DNA from: Larix kaempferi
Taxonomy: Eukaryota; Streptophyta; Pinopsida; Pinales; Pinaceae
Direction of reading: 5' to 3'
DNA: 64,000 nucleotides
Assembly (NCBI GenBank): GCA_027924585.1
Contig: BSBM01000753.1
Coordinates: forward strand, 23,642,501 to 23,706,500
Below, piece after piece: positions 47,880-59,393 of this stretch. Within the stretch, counting starts at the first letter, position 1, and every line of letters begins with the position of its first letter. The position numbers were made by a program, and so were the translations under genes. Below the pieces are notes generated by a model. The model ran no database searches, was not told where the DNA came from, and saw nothing but the letters and a program-made list of their open reading frames with translations.

Positions 47880-49547
47880 TAATCTAGATTTTCTTTAAGT
47901 AAGAGACATTGCAATTTATGCAAAAAGGGGTCAACTTTGGAAATTCCTTGACCGTGAACTCACCGATAGCATTCCCACATCAAACCTCCTAAAAACACTT
48001 GCAGGATCTCACGAAACTCAATTCTTTTGCCCGATTCGAATATTATGCCCCAAACACAAATCCACCATGTGTCCCTGAAAGCCTCTAGGAGGCGAGTTGT
48101 AATTAACCATAGAACGATTATCGTGGATTGGATCAATGCATCGTTGCATTTGTTGGAATCAGGACATTAGAATAATTCTATGGGTGTTTCTCTTCCGTCG
48201 GTCCATGGCCCAGAGCCCATGCTTTTCGACGATTTTGGAATCTAGGTTTTCTCTTAGTAAGAGAGAGTGCAATTTATGCATAAGGGGGTAAAATTTGGAA
48301 ATGCCTAGACCGTGAACTTGTGGATAATGATACCGTGTTGAACCTACCCCCAAAAACCTGCACCATCTCACATAACTCAATTCTATTTCCCGAATCAAAT
48401 ACTATACCCTCGACAAGGATTCACCATGTGTTCCTGAAAGCATCCATGAGGTGAGTTGAAACTGAGCATAAAATGATGATCGTGGCTCAGATCAAAGAAC
48501 CATAATCTCCATTGTAATATGGAAATCAGAATAAATCTAGGGGTGCCTCTCTTGTGTTGGTACATGGCCCAGATCCCATTCTTTTAGGCAATTTTGGAAT
48601 CTAGGGTTTCTCTTTGTAAGAGACAGTGCAATTTCTGCACAAGGGGGTCAAACTTGGAAATGCCTCGACTAGGAACTCGTGGCTACTATTCACACGTCAA
48701 ACCTTACCAAACAAACTTGAAGGAGCTCATGATACTCAATTCTACTACCTAGTTTGAATCCTATGCCCCCAGGACCAATTCACCATGTGTTCCTGAAAGC
48801 CTCTAGGAGATGAGTTGCAACTGGCTATAGAACGATGATTGTGACTCGGATTGACGAAGCATTGACTCCATTGTAATCAGAACATCATAATAATTATATG
48901 GGTTCCTCTCTCCCTTGGTTCCATGGCCCAAATCCTGTACTTTTTGGAAATTTTGGAATCTAGTGTTTTCCTCAGTAACAGATAGTGCAATTTTTGCACA
49001 AGGTGTTCAACATTGGAAATGACTTGACTCTGAACTTGTAGATAGCGTTCACATCTCAAAATTTCCCAACAACACTTGCAGGAGATCACAAAACTCAATT
49101 ATGCTTCTTGGTTCGAATCTTATGCCCCTGGGACCAATTCACCATGTGTCCCTGAAACCCTCTAGGATGCAAGTTGCAATTGGCCATAGATCTATGAACG
49201 TGGATTGGATCGAAAAACCATAGACTCTTGGAATCAGGACATTAGAATAATTCTAGGGTTTCCTCTCTCCCCTCGGTCCATGGCCCAGAGCTTGTCCTTT
49301 TCGACAATTTTCAAATCTAGGGTTTCTCTCATGAAGAGACAGTGCAATTTCTACACAAGGGGGTCAACCTTGAAAATTCCTGAATCGTGAACTCGTGTCT
49401 AGTGGTCCCACATCGAACCTACCCAAAAAAACTTATAGCATCTCATGGAACTCAATTCTTCTTCCCAGATCAAATCCTATGACCCCGGCAGGGATTCAAC
49501 CTGTGTCCTTGAAAGCCTCAAGGAGGTGAAATGTAACTGGTCATAAG
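47880..49547. repeat. 358-bp tandem array, about 4.6 units
   Basis: The marker GCAATTT recurs at 47911, 48269, 48628, 48987 and 49344, a spacing of 357-359 bp. Each unit also has CACCATGTGT(T/C)CCTGAAAGC and a TCCATGGCCCAGAGCCC-like segment. Units differ by many substitutions, so the array is old. Open frames in it are short and not conserved between units. Confidence 0.92.
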
Positions 49548-49641
49548 CACAGAGAATATGCACAATAAAAGTTCGAAAGCACAGAGGAAGGAACCAAAAA
49601 CCAAAAAAAAAAAGAAAACAAAAATGTAGGCAACAAACATG

Positions 49642-49646
49642 GAATC
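49642..49646. other. Target-site duplication, Copia element 2 (left)
   Basis: GAATC, exactly repeated at 56561-56565 after the 3' LTR. It proves the element ends. Confidence 0.9.
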
Positions 49647-50289
49647 TGTCGATGTATATGTAACTTCGGAATGTATTTCACATATATGTATATTGTATTC
49701 CTATAGATATGTTATTATTCCTCTATATGGAAGTGTCATCATTTATATTGTAAGTGTCGTAACTTATACTTGATGGGTTATTAGACCACCTTGTTGGTGT
49801 CGACCCTATATAAGTCATGTGGGTCGAAGGGTTATTAGACCACCCTATTGGGGGTTGGCCATGTGGGTCAAAGGGTTATTAGACCACTCTATTGGGTGTC
49901 AGCCCAGTCAGCATTATGTTAAGTGGTTAAGTTGAGGCCGACCTAGTTGAGTAAAGGTCAAGTCAAGTTAGTGTATAAATAGAGAGTGTGTCTCTCTCAT
50001 TTTACACATTCTATTCTCTCACTCAGACTTTGGAGAGTGACCCACTTGTGGAGGAGGAGGCTCTGCTGCTAAGAGAAGACTATCTCTTGTATTCTGGTTG
50101 TATCATTGCTCTATCTATCTCTGAGGAATTTATTGGGGTTTCTCACCTTTATGGTTTTCCCCAAGTAAACTCTGTGTCTCTTGTGTGCTTGCATTATTGT
50201 GTCCATGATTGATATGCTGTAAATTTTCTATACATGTTCTCTCAGTTAAGATCCTATATCAGATTGAAGTAAATTCTGAAAATTTAACA
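49647..50289 (+). mobile_element. 5' LTR, Copia element 2
   Basis: 643 bp from TGTCGATGTATATG to AAAATTTAACA. The U3 part has three imperfect repeats starting GGGTTATTAGACCACC (49775, 49829 and 49873), and TATAAATAGAGAG begins at 49974. By eye it differs from the 3' LTR by only a few percent, so the insertion is younger than element 1. Confidence 0.95.
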
Positions 50290-50301
50290 TGGTATCAGAG
50301 C
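50290..50301 (+). other. Primer binding site, Copia element 2
   Basis: TGGTATCAGAGC, the exact plant tRNA-Met-type site, lies immediately after the LTR. Confidence 0.95.
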
Positions 50302-50629
50302 TAGCCTGAAAGAAGGCATGATATGGCATGTATGACACTTGTTGCACTTACGATGCTAGGGCTTGATATAGAAAACACAAGTCATTGTAGCACTTTCGCT
50401 ATAAATCCTTTTTGGAAACGTTTTTGGATCTGAAACTTTTACAGGTCAAAGAACAGATCCCCATGTACCTTGTGTCCAAAGGACAACCTTTTATTCGTTG
50501 TACTTTGTGATTTATGATTTGTACAATATAGGGTTTCTGCCTCTTCCAGATCTGAGTCAAAATCAGGTGACCTTGGGAAAAAGGTCATAACTTGGGCTAG
50601 GAAGCTCCAAATGAAATTTCGTAAAAAGT

Positions 50630-51430
50630 GACAGGTAGTAAAAAGACTGTACTATCTCAGGAAAAGTTTTCAGAGGCCGAAGTTGAACTAGTGACATGTG
50701 GCATGCCATACAAGTTCACTCTCCTGTATTATCCCATAAACAGGTCATGTTGCAAAAATTGGCATAAATCTCTCTCAGAGAATCCAATTGAGGTCAGACC
50801 TATCAGGATGGAAATATAATAGGTCAGGATATCTCAATAAATTTTTTCAAAGGCCAATGTTGAACCAGTGACACGTGGCACGCCGTACATGTTTGTTCTC
50901 TTTTATTATCCCATAAACAGGTCACGTTGCGACACTTGGCATAACTCTCTCTCAGAGAATCAAATTGAGGTCAGAACTATCAGGATGGAAAGATAACAGG
51001 TTGGGCTATCTCAAGAAAATGTTTCAGACCATGTGGATCGAAAAGTTCGGAGTTACACCAGAAACAATCAGGTACATATTTCTGTCAAAACAGAATTATT
51101 TTTTAGTACCTTCATTCATGGCTTCCAGAATTTAGGGCTTCGAAGAAAGTTGGAATTTTTGTAATCGGAGACCACGGCTATATTCTACTCATCAAAATCG
51201 AAATTTAGAGACCAAGATCAAATTTTTTGGTTGGGCAGAAGGCCGGGCTTGATCAAACCCCAGTTCGGGACTTTGATGAGAAAGATGGAAAATTAGGGCT
51301 TCTTCAAAAATTGGAATTTTGGAAATCTGTGACCACGGCTCGAAGTTCCTCAAAAAAATCAAAGCTTAGAGTTTTGAATCAAATCTTTTGGTTGGGTGAA
51401 GCTTCGGGAAACTCAAACCCTAATTCAGGG
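50630..51430 (+). repeat. Internal duplications in the leader of Copia element 2
   Basis: A block of about 180 bp (GTGACATGTGGCATGCCATA, then CCCATAAACAGGTCA, then CAGGATGGAAATATAATAGG) is repeated at 50690-50835 and 50870-51010. A second pair, around TTAGGGCTTC, GACCACGGCT and TTTGGTTGGG, lies at about 51130-51240 and 51290-51410. It resembles the leader of element 1 near 25640-25760. Confidence 0.8.
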
Positions 51431-52767
51431 TCCTCCCTAGTGAATCCAGAAATCTAAAAGGCAATTTTGAGGGGTGAAACTTTGCAGTTTTCAAATTCTG
51501 AATATACCAACTTGATCAGCTCATCAAGGCGCATATTTCTATCCTTTCGAAAGTTTGAAATTCAAAGTTTGAATTTTGGGGGTTTCTTTGACAAACCCTA
51601 ATCCAGCTCGAGGTCCAGTTCTTGCAAATCAAGTGGATTGGGTTAATCCTAGAAGAAGATGGATTGGTCACCTGCATAAGTGAAGAAGTTCCTGTCTCAG
51701 AGGGAGATGGGGCTAAGGCCTTCCATAAGAAGATTACAAGCAATCTTGACAGGTATGGCTTACAGGTATGTTTCATTGTTAAGTTTATCATATGTTTGTC
51801 TTCATATCATTACAGTACAATCTTGATTAATTACTGGACTTGTCGTATCACCTTAATAGAAGATATTCATTGATTAAGGTTTTGACACTTATGATTGTAC
51901 TAATGCATTGTGATGTTGTATGAGGTTGATGTTGTTTGCTAACACAAAAGGTACACCAAGAAAGTCAAATCATGTTCTACTTCAAGAAAATATGCTCATG
52001 GTGACATGAAGACAAAGATTCATCCATTGTCATGGATCACATAGAAGATCTACTTTCGAGGTATGTATAACTTGGTTCTACAATGGTTAACTTATGAGAC
52101 ATGAAGGTTACTAGCACAAGTCACTGAAGAGAACCATAAGACATTATGCGGGTATGTTAGACATAACTAGCTAGCATGCTAATCCAGGTATGTTTTTCCT
52201 ATATCAAGCTAGAATCCTACCTTGTGTTAGGATCTTAAACTGTTGTGTTGTTGATAATGATTATTCATGAAGTCATAGGTTTGAATAATCATGGTTTTTT
52301 GCATATTATATCTCTTATCTTGATTGATGATTCAACTAACTAGAAGAGTCTTATGATCAAATAAGAATGTGTATGAGTAAAAGAAGACTTCCCTGAAACC
52401 TTGAATACTAATGTTTATTATCTGTGAATGATCATGAATATACATGTTTAAGATTATTGTGTTTTGATAGTATTAAGATTATACTAATAAATGTGTGATT
52501 ATGTATGAGACCTCAAGGATAACACAATGATGATACTAATAAGAATGCATAGTGATTAAGGATGGATGTAAGTTCAAGGACAGGTAATCCAGGAAGCAAA
52601 GATCAAGAGGGAGCACACTCCAGTTGTTCCTGCAAGAAAGCAAAGGAGCACACTTCAGTAGTTTCTGCAAGGATGCAGATATTCAAAGGGAGTTGACCAC
52701 TTCTCACAATCCACATAAGAATGGAGTTGCATAAAAGAAGCAAAGACTGAGAGGGAGTCAACCCAAA

Positions 52768-53240
52768 AAACAAACAAAGATAAGTATTTGAATTGTCATT
52801 ACTTGCATATTTTATTGTTTAAATAATACTATTCAATAATGTATATACTGATGTTCCAAGAATTAGGTTGTGTATTATGCATATTAGAATAGTTGTAGTG
52901 ATGAACAGTATACCACTAATATACATGGGTAAGTGGCCTATGGCACTGTACAACATTCCATTGCTACTTATCTAGAATGAAACCTCTTTGCTGACACGTT
53001 AGGAGTTGTGCACACTCTTAACAATGTTCTGGTAGAGATTTGAAGGCATCTAGAAAGTTACGGAATATGGATAAATGTTGTATTGAAGCATTGGCTAAGA
53101 TAATTGCATGACTGTATGACATATTTCTTTACGTGTAAGAATTTGTTCTGAAAACTATGAGATGTTTTCTAATCATGCAATTTAACTTCTTGTGTAGGAA
53201 ATATCGTATACCATCACCTACAAAAGAAGGACTACAACAT
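52768..53240 (+). other. Conserved intron-like module in Copia element 2
   Basis: The counterpart of 27038-27440. GGGTAAGTGG (donor GT at 52929) and TTCTTGTGTAG (acceptor ending 53197) would delimit a 269-nt intron. The acceptor-side sequence, TAGGAAATATCGTA followed by CACCTACAAA, is kept in both elements. Confidence 0.6.
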
Positions 53241-53429
53241 TTGTTCAGCAACAAATTTATCTATTGAAAATATTGAAGATATTGAAGTTCCCTGGATTTG
53301 GGAAGAATGCCATGATCGAGGAGTACCAGTCGATCATGAAGATGTTTGGGATGCAGTCACAAAGGGTAGTCTGTAGTGACTTCCAAGAGGATCTACAATA
53401 TCAAGCATGCTACAGGTGGTAGCATAGAG

Positions 53430-54310
53430 ACTTTTCCTCCTGTAGCCAGATACACTTCCATTAGATCCGTACTTGCTCTGGCTGCAGTGATGAAGTGGAA
53501 GATACACCGGATGGATTTCAAGACAGCCTTCTTGAATGGTGTAGTTGAATAAGAAGTGTATGTGGAGAAGCCACTTGGTTCTGGGACACATGACAGGGAG
53601 TCATATATGTGTAGAACTTGGTATGGTAGGATAAACAACTTTCTATCCAGTTTGGGCTTTACCAAGATTAAAGCGGATTCCAACCTTTACTACAAGGTTG
53701 AGGAAGGCAATCCAGTGATACTAATTTTGTATATGGATGACCTGTTCATAACAGGTGAGGATATATTGATTGCCGACATGCAGCGGAAGCTTGCTTCCAA
53801 GTTCGAGTTGAAGAACTTGGGGATGATGCACTATTTGATTTTGGCATGAAGGTGTGACAGAGTGCAGATGGAATCTTCCATGGACAAGGGAAGTATGCAG
53901 TAGAGATCCTGAAGAGGTTCGGGATGACGGACTGCAAGGCTATGGCCACACCTATGGATTCGAACCTGAATCTTCTGTGTGATGCTCCATTTGATCCGGT
54001 TGATTATGGGCTCAAGTATGATGCGAATCAAAAGTTTAACCTGCAGGGTTATGTTGATTCAGATTGGGCATGTAGTGCTACAGATAGGAAGAGCACTTCT
54101 GGGTGTTGCTTCAGTATGGGATCAGGTGTGATCTCTTGGTTTAGCAGGAAGCAGTCCCGCGTAACATTCAGTACAACCGAAGAAGAGTATGTTGCGACGG
54201 ATGAGCAGGTTGCAGATGTATTGACCAAGCCATTGGCCAGAGTACAGTTTGAGTACTTCAGAGAGAGGCTTGGTGCACTTCAGATCAAGGTTCCTTCCAA
54301 AGGGAAGTGA
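53430..54310 (+). pseudogene. Copia reverse transcriptase and RNase H remnant, element 2
   Basis: Fragments in order: LALAAVMKWKIHRMDFKTAF with LNGVVE, EVYVEKP, then WYGRINNFLSSLGFTK, the catalytic box LYMDDLFIT (Met for the usual Val), FELKNLGMMHYL, FGMTDCKAMATPMDSNLNLL, then YVDSDWACSATDRKSTSGCC. The frame next jumps from EEEYVA directly to TDEQVADVLTKPLARVQFEY. About 80 residues of RNase H, including the region around its second acidic residue, are thus missing, yet the frame is kept through 53924-54310. A stop and frame breaks occur earlier. Confidence 0.9.
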
Positions 54311-54574
54311 TGAGTCTGGAAGATGCAGATGAACATGAGCTTTTCTGACATGGTTGATATGTTCTCCCTTGGTCGTGATGTAATTGTTGAGCCATTTTTC
54401 ACATGGTGGTAGATGTGTTCTCCCATGGTGAGAAAGTAAGGGCTGGAGCCTTCCCCGAATGGTGGTAGATGTGTTCTCCCATGTCAGTGGTGTAAGTGCT
54501 GGATGATGTGCATCTGGGCTTTGCTTCATGGACGATGAGATGATCTGAAGAGGACAATGCTATGATGATCAGGA

Positions 54575-55080
54575 GGATCATGGATGATGAGGATCAGGAT
54601 GATGCTCCAATTACTACTCTATACATGTATATGCATCATGTGGGATGCTTGTTATGATCAGTTGGATCACTTATGTATGTATTCATCATGTTGGATGCTG
54701 GATATGATCAGTTGGATCATTTGCATGTATTTTGTATATGCATCATGTTGGATGCTTGGACCATGTATCTGTATATGTATCAGGTTGATACTGAGATCAT
54801 GTATGTTGATATGTATCAGGTGGATACATTGTGTGGATCATGTATCTGTGTATGTATCAGGTGGATACATTGTATGATCAGGTAGATCATGTATGATGAT
54901 ATGTATCAGGTAGATACTTGCTATGCGTCAGGTGGATGCATTGTATGATCAGGATGATCGTGGATGACGAGATTCTCCAGATGACATGCATCAGGACGAT
55001 GCAGTGATGATGATCAGGATGATCATGTGTACATCAGTATGATACTTTGTGGCCATGGATCAGGTTATGCAGATGAGCAT
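54575..55080 (+). repeat. Degenerate GATCAG/ATGTATCAGGTGGATAC array, Copia element 2
   Basis: Short imperfect units around GATCAGTTGGATCA and GTATCAGGTGGATACA lie directly after pol. Confidence 0.8.
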
Positions 55081-55099
55081 GTATCGGAGATCCTATAGG

Positions 55100-55680
55100 T
55101 AAGAGTTGTGTACTCGTAACAGCCTGGTATGCTCTTTCGAGTCATTGCTCTGGGAGGACATATAATTTGTGCCCTTGGAGATCTTCAGGTCGGATTTGTG
55201 TACCCGTAACATCCTGAGAGGCTCTTGCGAGGTTTTGTCCTATGGCACGTAATTTGCTCCTGGAAGATATGGATAGGATGAAAAAGGCCTCAGATGCTTC
55301 AGCCAGGTTTTTCCATGACCACATGTAATTTGCTCCTGGGAGGTCTTGAAAGGATGAAAAAGGCCTCAGATGCTTCAGCCAAGTTTTGTGGTGGACCACA
55401 TGTAATGTGCTCCTAGGAGATCCGACAGGTAGAGCTATGTGCTCGTAACAGCCTGGGATGCTTCACCCAGGTTTTGTGGTGAGATCACATGTAATGTGCT
55501 CCTGGGAGATCCGACAGGTAGAGCTGTGTGCTCGTAACAGCCTGGGATGCTTCAGCCAGGTTTTGTGATAGGTCACATGTAATGTGCTCCTGGGAGATCT
55601 GACAGGTAGAGCTAAGTGCTCGTAATAGCCTGGGATGCTACCGCCAGGTTTTGTGACGCACGTAATAAGTCCTAAGGATT
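55100..55680 (+). repeat. 88-bp tandem array, Copia element 2, about 6 units
   Basis: Units contain GTGCTCCTGGGAGATC, GTGTGCTCGTAACAGCCTGG and CCAGGTTTTGTG. The last three, from about 55402, are near identical, and the first ones are diverged. Confidence 0.9.
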
Positions 55681-55902
55681 CCACAGTATGGCTAGTGATG
55701 ATGAAGACCTACAGGTGGTGGGCCTACATCAGGTATGAAAAAGGACTGGCTCTATAGAACTTCCTATGACGAGTAGATTCAGAGATTGATTGAGATAGCA
55801 GCAGCAGTGACAATGACTATGACTCAATGATGATTATCCAGTGACGATGATCCAGAGAAGAAGACTTGTGCTAGAAGACCTGTGTTGAGAAATACCTTCC
55901 TA

Positions 55903-55914
55903 GTTAAGAGGGAG
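55903..55914 (+). other. Polypurine tract, Copia element 2
   Basis: TTAAGAGGGAG lies directly before the 3' LTR and resembles the tract of element 1. Confidence 0.85.
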
Positions 55915-56560
55915 TGTTGATGTATATGTAACTTCGGAATGTATTTCACATATATGTATATTGTATTCCTATAGAGATGTTATTATTCCTCTATATGGAA
56001 GTGTTGTCATTTATATTGTAAATGTCGTAACTTATACTTGATGGGTTATTAGACCACCTTGTTGGGGTCAGCCCTGTATAAGTCATGTGGGTCGAAGGGT
56101 TATTAGACCACCCTATTGAGGGTCGGCCATGTGCGTCAAAGGGTTATTAGACCACCCTATTGGGTGTCGGCCCAGTCAGCATTATGTTAAGTGGTTAAGT
56201 TGAGGCCGACCTAGTTGAGTAAAGGTTAAGTCAAGTTAGTGTATAAATAGAGAGTGTGTCTATCTCATTTTACATATTCTATTCTCTCACTCACACTTTA
56301 GAGAGTGGTGCACTTGTGGAGGAGGAGGCTCTGCTGCTAGGAGAAGACTATCTCTTGTATTCTGGTTGTATCATTGCTCTATCTATCTCTGAGGAAGTTA
56401 TTGGGGTTTTTCACCTCTATGGTTTTCCCCAAGTAAACTCTGTGTCTCTTGTGTGCTTACATTATTGTGTCCATGAATGATATACTGTAGATTTGTTGTA
56501 CATGTTGTTCTCTCAGTTAAGATCCTAGATCAGATTGAAGTAAATTCTGAAAATTTAACA
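55915..56560 (+). mobile_element. 3' LTR, Copia element 2
   Basis: 646 bp from TGTTGATGTATATG to AAAATTTAACA, followed by the GAATC duplication. TATAAATAGAG is at 56242. The U3 repeats of the 5' LTR are present. Confidence 0.95.
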
Positions 56561-56565
56561 GAATC

Positions 56566-57118
56566 ATAGCCTTTAAATGGATGAGAGATAAATTCCTACC
56601 CATTAAGTGTAGGATTTAGATGGATGAGACAAGAAATTGTACCTCATGATAAAAGTTAAACCATAGGATTTTGATAGTTAACACTCTAAGTTTAGCATCA
56701 ATTCCATCAACTTCAATAGTTCTCACATGTTAAGTGGAGTGAAAATTCTTCGACTAACATGAAACATTAAAGAGTTAACAAATTAGATGAGGTAGTGATA
56801 ATTTTATTACCATTACCCCCACCTTAGGAGCAAAACTATGTCCATCATAGTTTTGCATAATCAAATAATACTTTTATTAAAACACCCTCTTTAGTTGAGC
56901 ATTGTTATATGCCAATGTCACCATCTATTCCACCTTCAACTAAGATCTCACCTTCCTTAACAAAGAGAAATCCTATCACTAGGGAGAAGAACATGCACAA
57001 ATTGATGTTGGATCCTTCTAATAACCATGATTAATTTCCATCGATCCTTTTCAAATATGTCAATTTATATTTAAATGTTAAAACAAGCCCTAATGGAATA
57101 AGTCCAAGGGGTTATGGG
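56566..57118. other. AT-rich spacer
   Basis: No gene or repeat is recognised between the Copia element and the GA-rich minisatellite. Confidence 0.45.
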
Positions 57119-57119
57119 T

Positions 57120-57482
57120 TTAGAAAGAGAGAGAGAGGGAAATTGTAGTTTAGGGAGATAAAGAGAGGGATAGATTGAGGAAGAGAGAGAGGGTTCGGGG
57201 TTTTGAGAGAGAGAGAGAGAGAAGGAAAGAGAGATATTGGGGGTTAGGGATTTAAAGAGCGAGAGAGAGAATCAGAGTTAGGGTTTTCGAGAGAGAGAGA
57301 GAGAAGTAGAGAGATTGGGCATTAAGGGATTAGAGAGAGAGAGAGAGAGAGGTTAGGGGTTAGGGGTTTAGAGAGAGAGATTGGGGGTTAGGGTTTTAGG
57401 GAGAGAGAGAGTCTGGTGGTTAGGGGTTGAGAGAGAGAGACATTTGGGGTTAGGGGTTTAGAGAGAGAGAGAGAGAGTAACA
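57120..57482. repeat. GA-tract and TTAGGG-type minisatellite
   Basis: About nine irregular units of 35-50 bp alternate a (GA)n run with GGGGTTAGGGGTTTAGA-like segments. The right copy of the segmental duplication begins within about 10 bp of its end. Confidence 0.85.
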
Positions 57483-58921
57483 GATGTGAAAGAGACATTG
57501 GCTACATGTTGAAGTCGGTAAAATTATTGAATGTTTCAACTAATTCACAAACATGGCTAGATGTTGAAGTCCGTTTAAAAGTAGTGTGAGCTAAATTATG
57601 GTTAAAAGCATCTATGAGTTGGAAAATTCCATGAATTGGTTCAATATTATTCCTCTCTCCCACATGAATTGAAGCATTTAATACTCTTCTCTCTCATTTC
57701 CATTGCATCTTTTAATATACATACAATATTGGAAATCTCTATAAAGAACATGAATCCTTTAAATAGAAAAGCATTTACAATCTTCCAAAAATAAATGATA
57801 CATATTTAATAGATTCTCATTGAAAAGATCTATGAGCTTCATAGGAGCTAAGATCTTGTTACAAATTGAGAGTTAATTACCTGAGATATTTCTAGAACCT
57901 ACAAACTCTCCATTCAGTCACCACTCAATAATTCTTATGGCGGACATGGGATAACTACAACAATGGTGGACAAACTCATGTATGCAAATGCCATTTTGGG
58001 AATGTTTTTATGGAAAACATGTAATCAATTTCAAACAATCTTCTCCCAAGAGGGAGACGATACCACTAATGTCTACTTCCACCATATGCTAACAAACGCT
58101 TGATATGCAACACCAACAATAGATGATTTGGGTTCAAATCATTCCATAGGGCAAGAAACTTCGTTGAATCCATAGGACTACACAAACTCAAAAGAATATA
58201 TTATTATGTGTTGATCAACGATTTATTTTTTCTTGCAATTAATAGGTCAAAATAGGCTTTATCAATAGTGTAATTTGGTGTAGTCATCTAGATTGCATAC
58301 ACATATGGATCAGGCCTTCAAAAATTCCACCACACATGTTATGGCATTTGATATTGATATTGGTCCATTACATTCTAGTAATTAACAACTACATCAAAAA
58401 CGTTTTAAATATGCATTTTTATCTTAAATATTGAAACAATATATCCACCCATATCTCAATTTTAAATTTTACACAAAAATTTCAAAAGTGAAATGAACAT
58501 AACTCAAACTTTAACCAAATCTTTTAAGTCTAAATATTTTTATCTTTGAACATTAAGAAATTAATACATGAAATAAATTAAATGATAAAAAATTATACCT
58601 CACACAAATTTATAATATAAAATGAATTTATATAAATTTTATCAAAATTATATATATAAATATAATAAATATTTAACCCAAGTTATAATTATAACATGTT
58701 AAATATTGTTTTAAAAAATTGTCAAATAATATAAAGCGTTTAAAATAAAGAAAAAGAAATAATAATATGACGTATTATGTTTCTTGTTATCATTTCATTC
58801 CTTCTAGAGGGCTTCTATCGATGTCATTGTTTAATTCCATAATCATATTTAAAATATGTCATAAAAAAAAAATATGTGATGACAATGTTTATGTTCATAT
58901 ACAGAAGCATATTATGATTTC

Positions 58922-59041
58922 GTTCCTTCTAGAAAGCTTTTATCGATGTTAATTTTTAATTAAAAACATGTTAAACACCGTGTTCCTTCTAGATAGCTTT
59001 TATCGATGTTAATTTTTAATTAAAAGTATGTTAAATACCGT
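58922..59041. repeat. 60-bp tandem duplication in the promoter region of the right gene
   Basis: TTCCTTCTAGA(A/T)AGCTTTTATCG and TTAATTTTTAATTAAAA are repeated. An older third unit lies at 58797, and that one alone has a counterpart in the left copy (about 12507). Confidence 0.85.
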
Positions 59042-59314
59042 TTTGAAAAATAATGTATTAGGTAGTATACCCCTATATGTGTTTGATAAAATTTTGTTTT
59101 CTATTCTTGAATTCCAGAAATTTAAAACTAAAAGCTAACTCCATTAGGCTTCATATTCCTGCCATCGGGTCTTTTCTAACCAATTTAGCGGATTTAGCAC
59201 ATGTACAAGTTACTGTAGCCTGTAGGCCATTCCACTTAAATTTTGCTTTCGTGACCCCACCAAGTTTAAAATATTTTTGGTACAGTGTTCTTGGCCCTCG
59301 TCTCCTCCGCCAGC

Positions 59315-59320
59315 TATATA
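59315..59320 (+). promoter_or_regulatory. Probable TATA box of right methylesterase-like gene
   Basis: TATATA stands at the position of TATAAA in the left copy. The distance to the ATG is 73 bp here against 43 bp there, because of a leader indel. Confidence 0.45.
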
Positions 59321-59393
59321 TGAATAGATAATACTCAATCAATTCTCACAGAAAAGTTGGCCACAGCAGTATCTGTTCTAGTAAACTGTTAAG

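Larger units (their letters stand above)
49647..56560 (+). mobile_element. Ty1/Copia LTR retrotransposon 2 (internally deleted)
   Basis: The 6.9-kb element is flanked by perfect GAATC duplications. Between the primer site and the RT remnant at about 53430 I find no recognisable gag, protease or integrase. Instead there is non-coding sequence with its own duplications and the intron-like module shared with element 1. RT and RNase H survive in part. Two tandem arrays fill the 1.6 kb between pol and the polypurine tract. It could move only with proteins from relatives. Confidence 0.95.

Noticed and set aside
54399-54885. Short frames on both strands rich in Met, Ile and Cys
   Set aside because: They come from the GATCAG/ATGTATCAGG tandem array of Copia element 2.
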